A DNA stretch of 64,000 nt, taken from assembly GCA_022747635.1 (NCBI GenBank), contig JAKTNV010000004.1, positions 88,042,552 through 88,106,551 on the forward strand, in the 5' to 3' direction. The DNA is from Hetaerina americana. Taxonomy: Eukaryota; Arthropoda; Insecta; Odonata; Calopterygidae. The position numbers and the translations under genes are program-made. A model generated the notes under the pieces. It saw nothing but the letters and a program-made list of their open reading frames with translations. It was not told the DNA's origin and made no database searches. Positions 1 through 13,010 of this stretch are shown here, piece by piece (within the stretch, counting starts at the first letter, position 1; every line of letters starts with the position of its first letter).

Positions 1-3000
1 AATATGTCCGCGGACATTACGGGGCCTCGCAACGCTACGGGAGTGCTTAGTCTGTCGTCCTACTTTCTTGTTACTCGGAAAGTATTTAGCATGGACCTCG
101 TTTGTACCATTAATATTTGAAATAGCTAGGTAGGTGAGTTAATGTTTTGTGCTTTGTTCCAAGCGGAGGAATTCACCATAATAATTATTATAGTGACCTT
201 AAGGAAAAAAAGACTGGGAAAAATTGCCTTCTCCGAGAGATGAGCACAGTTAGTGATTCTATATACATATTCTGTCAAGAATCGAACATTTAAACACTTC
301 TTTTACGAATATAATACTTTGAAGAAAGCTGTCCTTAAGGATGAATGGGGTTAAGTTTGTAAGAATCCGTGAGATGGATTGGGCTGGCATATGACTAGGA
401 TTAGATTAGTCTCCCTTAGTCTCCATTAGTGTAAAGTAGTTTTTACACATGAAGAAGCTCCCAATCTCATGCCTCCGGCAAACCCATCACATTTATATGT
501 CCTGTCCTAAGTTAATATTGCCTATTTCCGTCCAATTTGCCATATCACATCATCATTGTCATCAATTCTGCAGTTTCGAGTCTGAAAATGTGCCTGCTCT
601 CTCTCTTCACCTACACTTTTTATTGGAATCAGATCTTTTAATCATCAGATGGCTCACACATAAATGTTTTCTAATCCCCTCCTGAATTTCCTTCCCCCAA
701 TAATCAGTTCTATTTTCCTATCTGAGAACCTCAAGCTGATTCACCAAAAATTTTAATTACTAATCCTTTTCCAAGCTAATTAGGCACTAAAGACTCCAAA
801 AGGAAACTGCGCAGCTAAAATGTCAGTGGTATTGAAATTTCCTTTAGTCGTAGTGAAATCTTCCTGATGAGAAGAACAATTAGTCTCAGGCAAACGTGTA
901 CGTGGAAATAAGAGAAACTGTTAGCTACGTGGAGTACACGTGTACATTCCAGAATGCGCATTCAGCATCCATCAACACCAGACGTAAACTCCGGATCCTT
1001 GATTTCCGGTGGGAATATTATAAAGTTGCTTCAACGGAAGGCATTTCACTCAATGTTGATGGTAATTTTAGCCAGCTAAGCCATGTTAGCCCTTTTCAGG
1101 AAGTATTCAATTGGCGCGCTTTCACATGCAGTACTTCTCTCCGAACTACGCATGCAAAGATTGTAATGTGAGCTTCTCTGAGGAGATAACACTCAGTAAT
1201 TCATCATGGAGGGATGCAACATGTGCCATCTCGACTCTTCTCAGACAATGCTCACTTCTCGTTATTCCCAGAACTACCGCTCAAGCGTAGCGCATTATAC
1301 ATACAGTGGAGGGTATAACAAAAAAAGCATTAACTGCAGAAGTGTGACGCTTCGGGTAGGGCGTCCTTGATCGAAAATTCCAAGTGCTGAAGTGAGGGAT
1401 GGCGGTTGATGCACCAAATAAATGGAAATTGCATCCAGCTCAGGTGGATTGCGTTGACTCACTCCAGCGTACCTAATCTCACGTCCTTGATGCATCGATC
1501 CCTCTTGACGTCACGTATGTCTCTCAACTACTGGCGTTATCTGATGTAATGAAATCTTTACGTTATCAAAAGTGAAAAAAATTTTAATTGAACCTGTTTT
1601 AAAGCTGCTAAAAGTTACTAAACCGAGGTATATTCTCAATGAAAAGTGAACTTATGGATTTGAAAGTTGAGGGATGAATTTTTTCGTGTCATCCATGGGA
1701 TGTTCTGAAGCTCCTGTAATGTTTACCTCCCTCCACCCACGAGCCACGATGTAACGGTGTCTCCGTTTATTTAAGGTTCCGCGTTTAAATAATTGAACAG
1801 CGATGGGCGAAGCCTAAGTGGCCGTGGGATGTTGCATGCTTTCGCCTAAAACGCTATCAATGGGACATTTTAGTATTCAAGGGGGAAGGAACAATAATTT
1901 GCCCGAAATTGTTGTAAACTTACAGCAACAAGAAAAGCATGTACCGATTTTGGTCAGATTTTAAATATTTAACTGCTTTAAAAGTAAATATTTTTCCAGA
2001 ATAAAATTTAAGGAATATTTTTACTATGAAAGGAAGCTCATTAGAGAGTGACATTTCATACTTTCTAGCTTCGGGGATTTTTTAAAGCACCCGGAAAAGC
2101 ACTAATTCATCTCAACGAGCGATTCATTAGCACTTTTGGGTGAATTCGAATGGCAGAAAAAACTACATAATTAATGTGTCAGTTTTGTTCGTTCATTAGC
2201 TTAAAAAGTTTTCATTCGCTCACTGGCCATTCTTTTCCAGAACGTAGAGTGTGAAATATAAACAAAAAGTATCTTTCCAAAAAAAAAACCGAAGCGTCAC
2301 TGCAAAGTCGTAAAAGGTAGGAGGAAATTCTTCGGCGTGAATGCGTCCAAAGTTGATTTTAGGTCGATATCTTTTTTCCATTTGTTATCTCCTCTTCTCC
2401 TTTGGACGGACTGGAGGGGGCGCTAAAAAGGCGATTCGGGCTGCAAGAGGCAACCTTATACTTCGGTTGCGGAAGGAATTAGAAATAACACGATTAAAAC
2501 TTCTATTCGTGGATAGGACTAATAATAACCAATATAGAGAAGTTAAAACTTCTGCTGTGGAAGTTGCTGGTCTGTTTACAGCGATGACTCATGTATCCGT
2601 TAAAAACATGAATATAGAGTGACATAACGCTGTCGCCGTCTGATGATGAAAACTTCTTAAAGTATGTGAGAGCGTTATTTAGATGCATTTGTTCATGTTA
2701 TTTAGATTTCAGAGGGTAAACCTAGACATTAAAATTAGAGGGCATAAAATAAGGCAGAAGGAAGATTACCTATATGGAGAATGTTTTAGACGAAGATAGT
2801 TTGACCTCGGAAATTTAATTCCTTGTCCCCATTCAAAACCTACCGTAAACGGTAGCCTACCATAAAAAAATACCTTAGAGAAATAATTATACTCTATGAG
2901 AGAGTATATTAATTGGCCGTTTTAATGAATTGTGAAACGTCTAAATTTTAGATGTTCAACAAAATTTATTGCACTTAATTATATTGTAAATACTACACTA

Positions 3001-3099
3001 ATATGTCTACAACTAATTTTGATGGACAAAACTATGCCACGTAAATTAAGCAAGAGCCAACGATATTTAAATATACCTTAGGAGAAGAATTGCGTCATA
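1..3099. other. AT-rich stretch, no gene recognised
   Basis: No domain, transposon end, tRNA or splice-supported exon was recognised here. Short open frames at 449-685, 896-1171 and 2341-2622 (plus strand) lack any motif I know and are within chance expectation for this length. The DNA looks intergenic or intronic. Confidence 0.5.
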
Positions 3100-3500
3100 A
3101 TTAGAGGCTTTTGCAAGAAGAAGAGGAGAATTGATGGTGGTACACTGTAAAAATGTGAGAAATAGATTAATTAAGGCTAAATATAGAGCATAGAACACAC
3201 TGAATGTGAAAACTGTTCTCTGAGGCTAGAAAAGGAGCGTAGATTGGAGGCTCTTGAGATATGGGTGTGGCGAAGGATGGAGTAAATAAGCTGGGCAAAG
3301 AGGAAGACCAACATCTCTGAGGTTTTTAGCAGGATGAGCAAAGAAAGGAAGTTACTGATGGAAATTAAAAAAAAAGAGCAGGGAAAATATTGGGTGAGGC
3401 AAGTAGAGGAAGCGAGTTTTTAGAAGTTACGTAGGGCAGGGAGAGAAGCCTTTTAGGAGGCATGAAGTCAGGCAGAAGTTACGAAGAAATTAAGAAAAAA
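3100..3500 (+). pseudogene. LINE reverse-transcriptase C-terminal tail (relic)
   Basis: The plus-strand frame from about 3208 to 3420 reads KERRLEALEIWVWRRME, a stop, then ISWAKRKTN and SKERKLLMEIKKKEQGK. This is the order seen at the end of one widespread arthropod non-LTR retrotransposon ORF2: the LEALEMW-WRRME-ISW block, followed by the LL-x-I-x-KR block before the GHVLR motif. One in-frame stop (TAA) follows RRME, and the fingers, palm and endonuclease are absent, so it is a 5'-truncated dead copy. Other tails of the same general LINE type lie at 17.5, 21.3 and perhaps 53.9 kb, with a longer RT relic at 38.9 kb. Clade assignment is not possible from this segment. The outer boundaries are approximate. 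Confidence 0.7.
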
Positions 3501-3883
3501 TCCAAGTTCACGAGATGCTAAGAAATAAACAATTGTAAGGTACCATCCAAAAATCTACTTTTAAAAACAGGTAGAATAACCTTATCGGTTAATATATTGA
3601 TTTTATTTAAAGAACAGAGCTTTTCACTCAACAAAATGCCTAATAGAGAAAAACACTCCTTTTTACATTTGTCTTATATTCTATGTTGTTGCCCTGAGTT
3701 TCATTATCTTTATTTTATATGATCATAGAATTTTATCGTTCTTTTCAATGAGTATTTATTCAATAACTCGTCTTCGGTGGTTTAGTTATAAATTTTTTTA
3801 ACGATCAGCGATACTTATCTGCCAACACTTTTTTCAACTCTATAAAAAGTGAAATAAAAATACTACTATTGAAATCAATGGAA
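3501..3883. other. AT-rich spacer
   Basis: Nothing recognisable between the LINE tail and the left end of the mariner element. Confidence 0.5.
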
Positions 3884-3885
3884 TA

Positions 3886-5196
3886 TGAGGCCTGTTCAAA
3901 AAGTATTGCGAATTTGAATTTTCGCGGATTATGTGTATTTGATGTACGATTTTTTGTAGCGATATGATGGTACTTGTGCCTCTCACTTATGCTGAAGGTT
4001 TCGGCCATTTTAATTGTTCAGTTAATTGTTGACAGCTGTTTTTCTTGGACGTGTTTTGCCTTGACTTCGATTTTTGCCTGTTCCAAAAAATGAACCAAAG
4101 AATATGTATTAGCTCTTGTGTGAAAAACGAAATCAAGTGTGCGGGCGCATTCCGAATGTTGACTGTAGCATACGAAGAAGCTACTTTGCACCGAAACAAC
4201 GTTTATCGGTCGTACAAAATATTCTCAAGAGGGCCGAGAACGACGAAGAGCGTGCCGGACGCCCGGGCAAGTCAACAACAGACGAAAACATTGATGAAGT
4301 GAAGAAAATAGTATTAGCCTATCGTCGAATCACCGTTCGAGAAGTTGCTGAGGACCAAAACATATCGATTGTCTCGTGCCTTTCGATGTTTACCAATGAT
4401 ATGAGCATGGCACGGGTCGACGTGAAATTCGTACCAAAATTGCTCAATTTCGACCAAAAACAGTAACGCATTAACATTGCTAATGAACTTGCATTGGACT
4501 CTGTCCGCGACGACCCAAATTTGCTCAAGAGGGTCATAAATGGTGATGAATCATGTTATGGTTTGTGGTTATGACGTGGAAACTAAAGCTCAGTCATCCC
4601 AATGGAAGCTGCAGCACTAGCCAAGACCGAAAAAAAGAGCGCCAAGTTCGGTCGAATGTGAAAGATTTGCTTACAGTTCTCTTCGATTGCAGGGGCATGG
4701 TGCATCATGAGTTCTTGCCACATGGTAGAACGGTAAATGAGGAATACTATCTGTGAGTTTTGCGCAATTTGCGCGAAGCAATCCGCCACAAACGCTCGGA
4801 TTTTTGGGAGAACAGAAATTGGCTTTTGCACCATGAAAACGTCCCTGCTCGCACATCGTTAGTTGTGCGCGTCGTTTTGGCCAAAAATAACACACCTATG
4901 ATACCGCAGCCATCGCATTCCCCAGATCTTGCCCCCAGTGACTTTTTTCTTTTCCCGAAACAGGAGAGGCCCATGAAAGGACGACGCTTGACGAGATAAA
5001 GACTGCATCGAAGGAGGAGCTGAATAAGATCACAAAAAATAATTTTTTTGAAGTGCTTCAAGGATTGTAAAAAACTTGGCACAAGTGTATAATATCTAAT
5101 GGGGATTACTTTCGAGGGGACAAAATAGATATTCATTTATAAATAAATAATTTTTGAAAAAACTCCAAAGTCGTGATACTTTTTGAACAGACCTCG
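3886..5196 (+). mobile_element. Full-length mariner transposon, decayed
   Basis: A 1.31-kb unit lies between two TA dinucleotides (3884-3885 and 5197-5198), the target duplication made by mariner elements. The ends are inverted repeats: 22 of the first 26 bases at 3886 match the reverse complement of the last 26 before 5197, including the shared core CTGTTCAAAAAGTAT. Length, TA target and the encoded transposase agree with mariner. The ends are well preserved while the coding region is broken, so it can move only if another copy supplies transposase. A related solitary end lies near 25.41 kb. Confidence 0.93.
4090..5143 (+). pseudogene. mariner transposase pseudogene
   Basis: Cut-and-paste transposase of the Tc1/mariner superfamily. 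It would act in the nucleus on its own terminal repeats. The ATG at 4090 opens the N-terminal helix-turn-helix region (FRMLTVAYEEATL, then TTDENIDEVKKIVL in another frame). The first catalytic Asp sits in RVINGDES near 4540. The second is in LLHHENVPARTS near 4835, where the usual HHDN is HHEN, so Asp is replaced by Glu. The third Asp is in HSPDLAPSDFFLFPK near 4930. The C-terminus (HKCIISNGDYF, then GDKIDI) ends at about 5143. At least three frame changes (near 4215, 4560 and 4985) and stops near 4464, 4755 and 5067 inactivate it. Family is certain; the exact sites of the indels are estimates. Confidence 0.92.
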
Positions 5197-5198
5197 TA

Positions 5199-8100
5199 TG
5201 TAAAATTATAGAAACCGATCAATAAAGCGAGTAACAAGTAACGTTTTCAGTAATATTTTACTCTACACAGACTAAATTTTCATGGATGTCACTGTCTTTT
5301 AAAAATAATTAGTAATAGAAAAAATGAAGGTTTTATCAAACCAGAATAACTATTTTGAGGGACTGAATTTTGAATGAAAACAAAATTTTGCGGACGATCC
5401 GTTCAATAGGGGAGTGCAGTGCTTTCAAGTTTCGTTTCGTGGCTTTTAGGTTATAATATTACGCATTTTAGTTTTATACAAATAAATTTATTTTGGCGTT
5501 GATACAGCTATCGAAAAATGAGGTGTCATATATTTTTCAACCTAGAAAAGGGTCATCAATATGGGTAGTCTTAGTCATTAATCCTCTTCTCGACATACTT
5601 CTCAGAAAGAGAGCGTCCTATAGAAATATGCTTCTTATTTCTTTCGAGAACTGTAGACTTCTTTGGAGAAGTGGGCCATTAAATCAATAAATCGCATCAA
5701 AGTCTATCGACCAATCCAAGGCAAAACGAACAAAGATGCATGAAGGTATATATCTAATTGCTTTCCCTCCTCCTACATTCGTTCCCACTTCTATTCCGGA
5801 AATTTCATTTCTCTCAAGTTTTTCTTATTGTGCCAAAAGGATTTTCGTCGCAAAATTATCTGTCGGAAGGGCGCATTACCTCCAAAAATAGTACGGAAGC
5901 TGACAATCTATATAACTTAGCCTGGTGGGCGGTGATCCGTGAAACGCTTTCCTCTCATACAACCGGACTCGATCGATGAGTCACGTAACGCCTAGAAGGG
6001 GGTGAGAGAGGGATCTAAGAGTAAAATAAAGGCAGCTTGTTGGCTTTTAGTCGGATGGCGTGCATATTTTCTCCGCTCCAAATGACCCGAATTTCCCAAC
6101 TCACTCGATCACCGACACCGGATGCCCTGGATACAGCCAAATTTCGATCGGAACTAGTGAATGGTAAAAAATATGACGTAGTTACTTTATCCAACATTGA
6201 GGAATGTTGCATCATCACTTCCTAATATATTGGGTACGCGATAATTAATTTTGACGGCTTTGAAAGCAGTTTTTTTTAAAGGGAAGTAAAATTGGGAGCA
6301 CAGTCCCCATCCGTTGATGAATAACATTTATATTTATTTTTTCACCGTACTCTTTCCACTATGGAAGACGATTATTATTAATATTCTTCTAAAAAAAACG
6401 TTGACTCAATGATATGACATTGCACATCGCGGGCATAGTGGATGTCAATAATAGTGGTTTTAAGACCTCCATTAGTTAATTGCATGCCACGCTACAATTT
6501 CAAAATTAAAAAGTCCATTCCAAAAACCCAATCGTTCATATCCGAGATGAATGTAGAGCATGTGCTGTTTTGCCTACGCACCAGTTCCACCGGAAGTCCA
6601 CCTCGAATTGCGCGGGTAAATACCGTCTGCGTTATCTAATATTTTTTTAACATGAAAATTTCGTTAAGCTAATTATTAATTTAATTTCACTGGTGATTCC
6701 ATTTTTTTTAAATTTTATTTTCTTTCAGGAGTTAAAAATTGAATGCAGAGGATACATACCTACATTTATTTAAGAGTCCCTCACGTTATTTCATGTATAG
6801 TTTTGTGTATTGGATTAAAACATATAGAGAGTATTGCAGCTATTGAGCGTGTATCTAAGTAGCTTTTATAGTTAAATCCTCATTAAATGCATTTAAATTT
6901 ATTCTTATCCATAATTCTAAGGTTAAAACCAATATTTTAAGGCAGATATTATGTTGATATAAAAACATTTATCGGTAGCTTTGGATGAAAATTTATGAAA
7001 AATTAAATTTAAAAAAACGAATTTTTGGAAATAGTTAGAGTAATAGATAGGCTTCTTCAGAAATTGAAGTTACCGAGCGCAAATTTATTATAAAATATAG
7101 GATAAAAGAAAATATATATGTCTAAAGGGGATTGGAAACTATGAAATCCTTGACCAGGGTGACGTGTACGCCATTCATCTTAATAAGTTATTTGGCGCTC
7201 ATACTTAAGAAAATTATTTCGGTGGATTTTTCGTCCAATAATTAGTTATGAAAGGATGCTGTTTACAAATTTTTTTTTCAGTATAATGTGGTAAGTCATA
7301 CATTTTTTCGCTTTACTTCGAAACCCCTATTAGGAGTCACATCCCTGCTTTAATTAATTAGGGTATAACTCCCATTTCAACTTTTTTTTACTAAAGACAG
7401 CCTTTTCTCCTTCAGAGACGTAACATCCATAGAAAATTTTTGTGGAAGATACTGAATATAACCATGGAAACGAATTTTATCTTTTCCTAGGTATTCAAAT
7501 TCTATGTTTACATTGAAAAATTTTGGCTCTCATCAGATTTTGAATTTGAAAGGTACTACGATTTTACTTTATTTACGAAAATTGCTTATTCTATGCACAT
7601 GTTTGTGTGTTTCCTATGTGCAACAATCGAAAGGTGAACTGCTGATAATTCAAAAGGTCTTTGCCGACTAAAATGGCATTTGAATAATTGAAAATATATT
7701 TTTATATGCTGGATGAGGCGATAAAACATATTTAAGAAAAGATAAAAATATATTTCGTAAATTCCTCGTTTACATCTATTCTGGTGTTCCACGTTTCTGA
7801 GAATTATGCCGTCTCTATTTCTGGTTGGATTTGAATCTGTAAAAACCCTAAGTTAATTTCAAAGCATAGTTTTGTTAGGGTAAAACAGGGCAAAGTGGAC
7901 TATGCTAATTAATTTTTATTGTTCTCTCGATTATGGCAGAAATTAATAATTCAAACCTGAGAGGGAGCGTTTATTTTGAAGAGAATATTTTCACAACCTT
8001 AGCTCACATCACAATTCTGAACGGGGCTACATAATAATAAGAGGAACTATGGTGTCAGATATTAAAGTGAAAGCATGTACTGTAGAGAATAACGCATGTG

Positions 8101-8539
8101 CAAATCGCCGTTGTATTAATTTAGTGTTTGTACGAGTTAGCGAAGACACTTGAAAGAGTTTTTATTTTTCTTTATGAAATGTATTATTTTCAAAATATTC
8201 TGGGTTAAAATCACCCCATAGTGATGTTTTTCGTATCAGGTATTTGGGATAGCACCAGTAATTTTGCTTACCTCAAATGATGATTTGAAAAAATGACTTT
8301 CATAAAACTCTGTTTCGAAAGTTTAATGACAATAAATAGACCTACAATATATACGGCACGGTAAATACATGACCTTATGTAATCATTCAAAAATGTAACC
8401 TAGTTAAAAGTAATTTTGAATTAACAATGCATTTTTTATTTAGTGACATGAAATTTATTTATTAATATGAAATAAGGGGACACTAAATGAGTTTAGTCCA
8501 AGAGCAATATATTTTAATGCTTTAATATCGACAGTAGCC
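5199..8539. other. AT-rich stretch, no gene recognised
   Basis: Several short open frames occur (for example 5493-5690, 6037-6225, 6442-6639), none with a recognisable motif. No terminal repeats, tRNA or repeat array were seen. Confidence 0.5.
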
Positions 8540-8935
8540 GGTAGAAAACATCCAAAAGCGTAAGCCAAGTTCATCAGAAACCATGCAAACGCTTAAATCT
8601 GCGATCCCTGTCCAACAAAGCCTTCACTATTGCGAGATGTTGTCCCTTTTGAGTGTCGGAGAGTGTCTTGAACGTTCGGACTCTTCAACATCTCTACCGT
8701 CCCAAAACAACTGAAGTCACTCACAAACACCCGATCTACCCATGGCATTATCACCATAAGCTGCCTTAAGAATTTCATGAGTCTCTTTCCCGGTTTTACC
8801 CAGTTCAACGCAAAATGTGATGGCGTGGCGCCGTTTCAAGAACTCGTTCATGACGGAAGGTAACGAGGTCACGTTATAGAGGTTTCGTAAATGAACGATC
8901 TGCACTCCGCAAAGGCTATGAGCCAACTACCACCA
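8540..8935 (-). pseudogene. mariner transposase N-terminal relic
   Basis: Minus-strand reading from about 8850 gives RRHAITFCVELGKTGKETHE, then ILKAAYGDNAMGRSGVCE. This is the N-terminal helix-turn-helix signature of mariner transposases (IKFCVKLGKT-x-ET-x-x-I-x-AYGD-x-AMSR). After a frame change it continues as DGRDVEESERS and later DLSVCMVSDELGL, matching the linker and the second helix-turn-helix. No catalytic Asp residues are present and I could not find terminal inverted repeats, so only the DNA-binding part survives. It belongs to a different mariner lineage from the element at 3.9 kb. Confidence 0.75.
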
Positions 8936-11843
8936 GTCTCCAGTTTTTTTCTGAGACTCTTCCTCCTTTGAACTCAGCCAGGGAAACCGTCGCCCGTCCG
9001 TTATTCTACCTGGAAAAAATAAGTTTGGGACAGATAAACAAAAATACAGGTGCCTTACAAAAATACCTGTACTTTATGGATGGACCTTCTAAGTATATTC
9101 GGTTATTGATATCTGGTATTAAGTGAGAGGTCAGTGTAGGATGGTGGTAATATGGTTATTGTGGCTACAAGTGAAATTGTCTAATTATAATTGGCACTTT
9201 TCATTATTTGGAGAAATAATTTGCATAGATTTATGCTTTTTCGAAATGCTGATAAATTTGAGTAAGAATGCATATGACAATATGTAACTAAGTGAAATTA
9301 TATTCGCAAAAATATTTTAAAACTTTACTTGTAAAAGTTTCCTCCTGAGTATAAACAGAGGAAAAAAGGAAAGATATTCCATAGTATGAACATAGACCAT
9401 CAGCACTTTCACGTAATACTTCCTAAGAAACGAGCTACCCTAAATTGTTGGGAATTGGGATGAATCGCTGGGCCGTGCTATTTATGTTGATACGTCAGTC
9501 ATGAAATGATGAACGAAATTCATATAATCTTCTCTGTCTATTTTTCGTGGTTCGCATGACTACCTTTCCTTATGTACGATACGTGATCGAGGGCTATGCT
9601 TTAAAGCCACTTAGCTGGTCCGTTGCGGGAGGCGCAATGCCCTATAGATTAGGATTTCAAAATACGAAATAAACGAGTTGCCTGTATGAAATGTTATTCG
9701 AGAACAATAATGGTGGTACTATTTGAGGCTCAAGTAAAATAACTCCTAAAAATACTCTGATATCTTAAGTGAGGTGCTTTGGATGGACGACTAGTAGCCC
9801 ATGATCACTAAAATATGCCATAAATTACCTTAAGGGCCTCCCTCATGTGAGTGAATGCGGCACAGTCAATTTTTTCCTTTATCATAGAGAGCAAAATTAA
9901 TTTTACTAGATATAGTAAATATTACTCTGAAATCTCTGTGCGCTAGGTAACGAGGAACTGGAAAATTATTATCAACTCTTTATAGTAAACACATTGTGCT
10001 TGGTGTTCTGTTGATCGTATCGCTAAAAAGTGGTAAATGATGAACCTGAAGGTGGAAATATTAGAAAATCTTAGACAATTGGAATTTGAATTAAATGGAA
10101 TGGCCTGAAGAGCAAGATTTTGAGGGTTTACTATGAGAAAAAACATTTCTTTGGAAAATTGCAAAATGAAGGAAAATGCTCTAAAATGTTACCGGAATGC
10201 GAGTGAGAAGCAGCAGGTGTTACAGCCAGCGGATTATCATCTGTGTGACGGCGACTAAGCTGACCAAAATGTATTGCTCCAGGTGAAAAAATGTATGACA
10301 GGCAATGCCGATCAATGTTAACAGTCCTCTAGCGGAATCATGGGAGTAAACACGTAGAAGGATACCTGAGCATATTGATGGTATGGAACATGGCCGTCGA
10401 TAAGGGATTAGTGTAAACGGAGAAATGGAAAGGCATCAAAATATAAAAACGGCAAACGGGGAGAAATATTTCTAAAGTATGCATTGAAGATTAGATAATA
10501 ACTTAGAAAACGCAATACTTAAAGAATGCATCAAGGGACCATAGACATATTACACCGTTTCTCAATTTATTCAGGGGACGAACTCCAAAGCAAATGTCGT
10601 GATTGTATGTCAAGAAATGAATGAACATAAATTAATCTGCCTTTTAAATTAATTGAGTGAAATTTTAAAGCTTCAAAATAATATTAAACCCAGAAACCAG
10701 GTCTTATGGAAAATCAAGTTGCATATATTGTATGATTGTACGTATATACTAGTACTTTTATCGATTTTGATTCATTTCCTGGTAACCACGATATGTGTAG
10801 TCGTTGATAAAGTTAATTAATTGATAAATTAAAATTCCGAATTTTTATTATACGGATGGCAACCATTTAGTTATCTTATAAAGGCCTCTTTATTTCCTTT
10901 CGGGTTATATTGAATATAGATTAGACGCTAAGAAGAAGTAAATGTACATTGAAGTGTTTTCTGGATGCCATCCTGTGTTCTCATTACTATGCAAAAACTA
11001 TTGAAAAATATGTGTTGACTTAGGGATTGTTGCAATACAACGTAAAAGTTGGAGCATTGGACTAAAGAACAATGTGGAAAAGCTGAGGAAACATTACTTA
11101 TCGTGGAATCACGACGGATGGGATGATGACTCGTCAAATATCCACCCATCCGTGGGTTCGAATTGATATTAAGCTTAGAATTTATGCTCTAGAAGCGGAT
11201 TTTCCTTGGATATTTCATCCTGCATTATGGTCAATGAAAGCTAATTAATCTAAAACCTTGTACCAGGTACCTTCCCTCCAAATTAATTACAATACCGAGC
11301 ATAATATTAGCGTAAAAATGGTGAATCAGCACGATTAAATGAAGCCAATAACAATGCCTTGACAGGGATGCCTTAGATGGTCATGCGAAAGGCGATTAGT
11401 TTTAGATGGCTCCACAAATAGATATATATATCTTCGTAGATTTCTTAGCTCATCCTCCTGCCTAATACTTTTTCTGGCACTGCGATGCTTCCTTCTTCAG
11501 TTCTTTCTACTTAAAAACCCCCTTCATGCTTCATGCCATCCAAAAAGGCTAAGTGTTTCCTTTCTTATTCCTCCAAGTCTACACGCCGTTTCCCAGCTTT
11601 CAGCATTATCAAAATCCTTACCATCGCTTATTAAGGAAACATTTTAGAGGTTGCCTGGGGAAATACGTAAATATACACCATGAAGATGAGGCGGCCATGT
11701 TAATAAATTATCGGGGAATTAAAAAAATATATATTATTTCGGCAACCTTAATGAGCGCCAGAAAATAATTTTAACTTGGTCTAATGTGAGAGAGAAACAA
11801 TTTTGGAGATGAAAGATAAAATATAATTTATGTTTGGTGCAAC
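8936..11843. other. AT-rich stretch, no gene recognised
   Basis: No supported gene. A 9-base inverted pair (ACGGATGGG and CCCATCCGT) near 11.11-11.15 kb is followed by a GGGTTCGAATT string that resembles a tRNA B box, but no other tRNA feature accompanies it. Confidence 0.45.
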
Positions 11844-12058
11844 TCTTGATTTCCAATGATGAATAAGAATTACTTAGTTTTTCCACACAAACTTTATTTT
11901 TACGACCGGGTTTCGACGAGGATCGTCATCATCAGGTCCTCGTCGAAACCCGGTCGTAAAAATAAAGTTTGTGTGGAAAAACTAAGTAATTCTTATTCAT
12001 TATGAATCGTTTCCACAAAGTGACGGCGGATACTATACAGTATATCTTGATTTCCAAT
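11844..12058 (-). mobile_element. Fold-back retroelement-like insertion with 14-bp TSD
   Basis: A 14-base direct repeat (TCTTGATTTCCAAT) occurs at 11844-11857 and 12045-12058, bracketing a 187-base insertion. Inside it, 11859-11922 and 11937-12000 are perfect 64-base inverted repeats separated by 14 bases. Read on the minus strand, the centre carries CTGATGA, a small hairpin, GAAAC, then CGGTCG and AAATAAAG, followed by TGTGGAAAA. The distal part (12001-12044) has no partner in the inverted repeat. A duplication as long as 14 bp argues against a TA-targeting transposon and fits target-primed reverse transcription. The insertion at 62.37 kb shares the design and a similar TTGTGGAA-x-CGA-x-x-CATA module. 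I infer a non-autonomous, Penelope-like or retrozyme-like unit; there is no coding capacity. Confidence 0.8.
11910..11935 (-). other. CTGATGA-hairpin-GAAAC motif, copy 1
   Basis: On the minus strand CTGATGA (11935-11929) is followed by one base, then GACG/CGTC stem strands (11927-11924 and 11918-11915) around a 5-base loop, then GAAAC (11914-11910). The layout matches the C-U-G-A-N-G-A / stem II / G-A-A-A core of hammerhead ribozymes, apart from one extra base before the stem. The flanking inverted arms could supply a 9-bp stem III, but stem I would be very weak, so catalysis is doubtful. Confidence 0.5.
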
Positions 12059-13010
12059 TACCTCGTTTTTATATTTCCAAGGAAACGATTTCTTCAAAAT
12101 CATATCAACATCTTCTAACACTGCCAAATCGGCTATATTAAATCGAATTTTAGTGGTTGCTGCTTTAGTATTTTAAAGAGTGACTTTATCTCCAATTTAT
12201 AATATTTTCTCCAATAACTGCGTCCATCCTTTCTATTTTTCATTAACACCATATAAAAAAAATTTTTATCACATTTTGTTATGATTGGAGAAATGTCTCA
12301 ACACAAATACAAACTAGGATATTGAGCGAGAGTGGTCATGGTAACACACATGTGACATAAAAAGGTTGTGATTGTGCCGGGTCACATGGATTGTGGTGTA
12401 AAAGTAACATTTTTCTATCGAATCCTATGTGATGTATTCGTACTGCACTGAAAGCACACCGCTTCCTTTTACAAAAAAAAGTAATATTATAATGGCAATA
12501 TAGAGCAATTTTATAATTATTTCCTCTTCTCTTTTCAGGTGAGTTTCTTCATCCTCTTTCATATATCGATTTTCTTCGCCGATAATGCGTGAGTACAACT
12601 TTTATTAAACATTTAGAAATATGGTCAATATTCGTCTATGCTTGATCGGATCAAAGTATAGATGCTCTGTATAAGAATATATTAAAATCATAAAAATAAT
12701 TAGACATGTAAAGCTATCCCGACAATTTGTTATTGTTATGATGGCATCCATTCAGTTCTAATAATTTGGCCTAATATCAGTATTATACGTATTGGGTAAA
12801 GTTCCACTATTTCTGGTGTCCTTAGAAGGAACACAAAATATTTTTAAAAAAGTTAGTGTTAAACGATGGTGGTACTATTATTATTACTTTGAAGTGAAAG
12901 ATAATTTGACATTTCGGGCTGTTCCTGAAAGCCATTCCCCTACGTTAAAATTAGATGGCAGAATGTACACCACTGCGATATCTGTAAGCACTTAGGTTTA
13001 CCCATTTATC
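12059..13010. other. AT-rich stretch, no gene recognised
   Basis: No recognisable gene, repeat or RNA. A 67-codon open frame at 12792-12995 has no motif. Confidence 0.45.

Noticed and set aside
8270..8300. ATGATGATTTGAAAAAATG resembling the motif core
   Set aside because: Only three bases separate GATGA-like and GAAA; no hairpin possible.
11090..11170. B-box-like GGGTTCGAATT after a 9-base inverted pair
   Set aside because: No A box at the right distance and no tRNA fold; single weak signal.
11844..12058. Complete hammerhead ribozyme
   Set aside because: Core residues are present, but an extra base precedes stem II and stem I would have only about two pairs. At 62.4 kb no stem III partner exists. 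Reported only as hammerhead-like.
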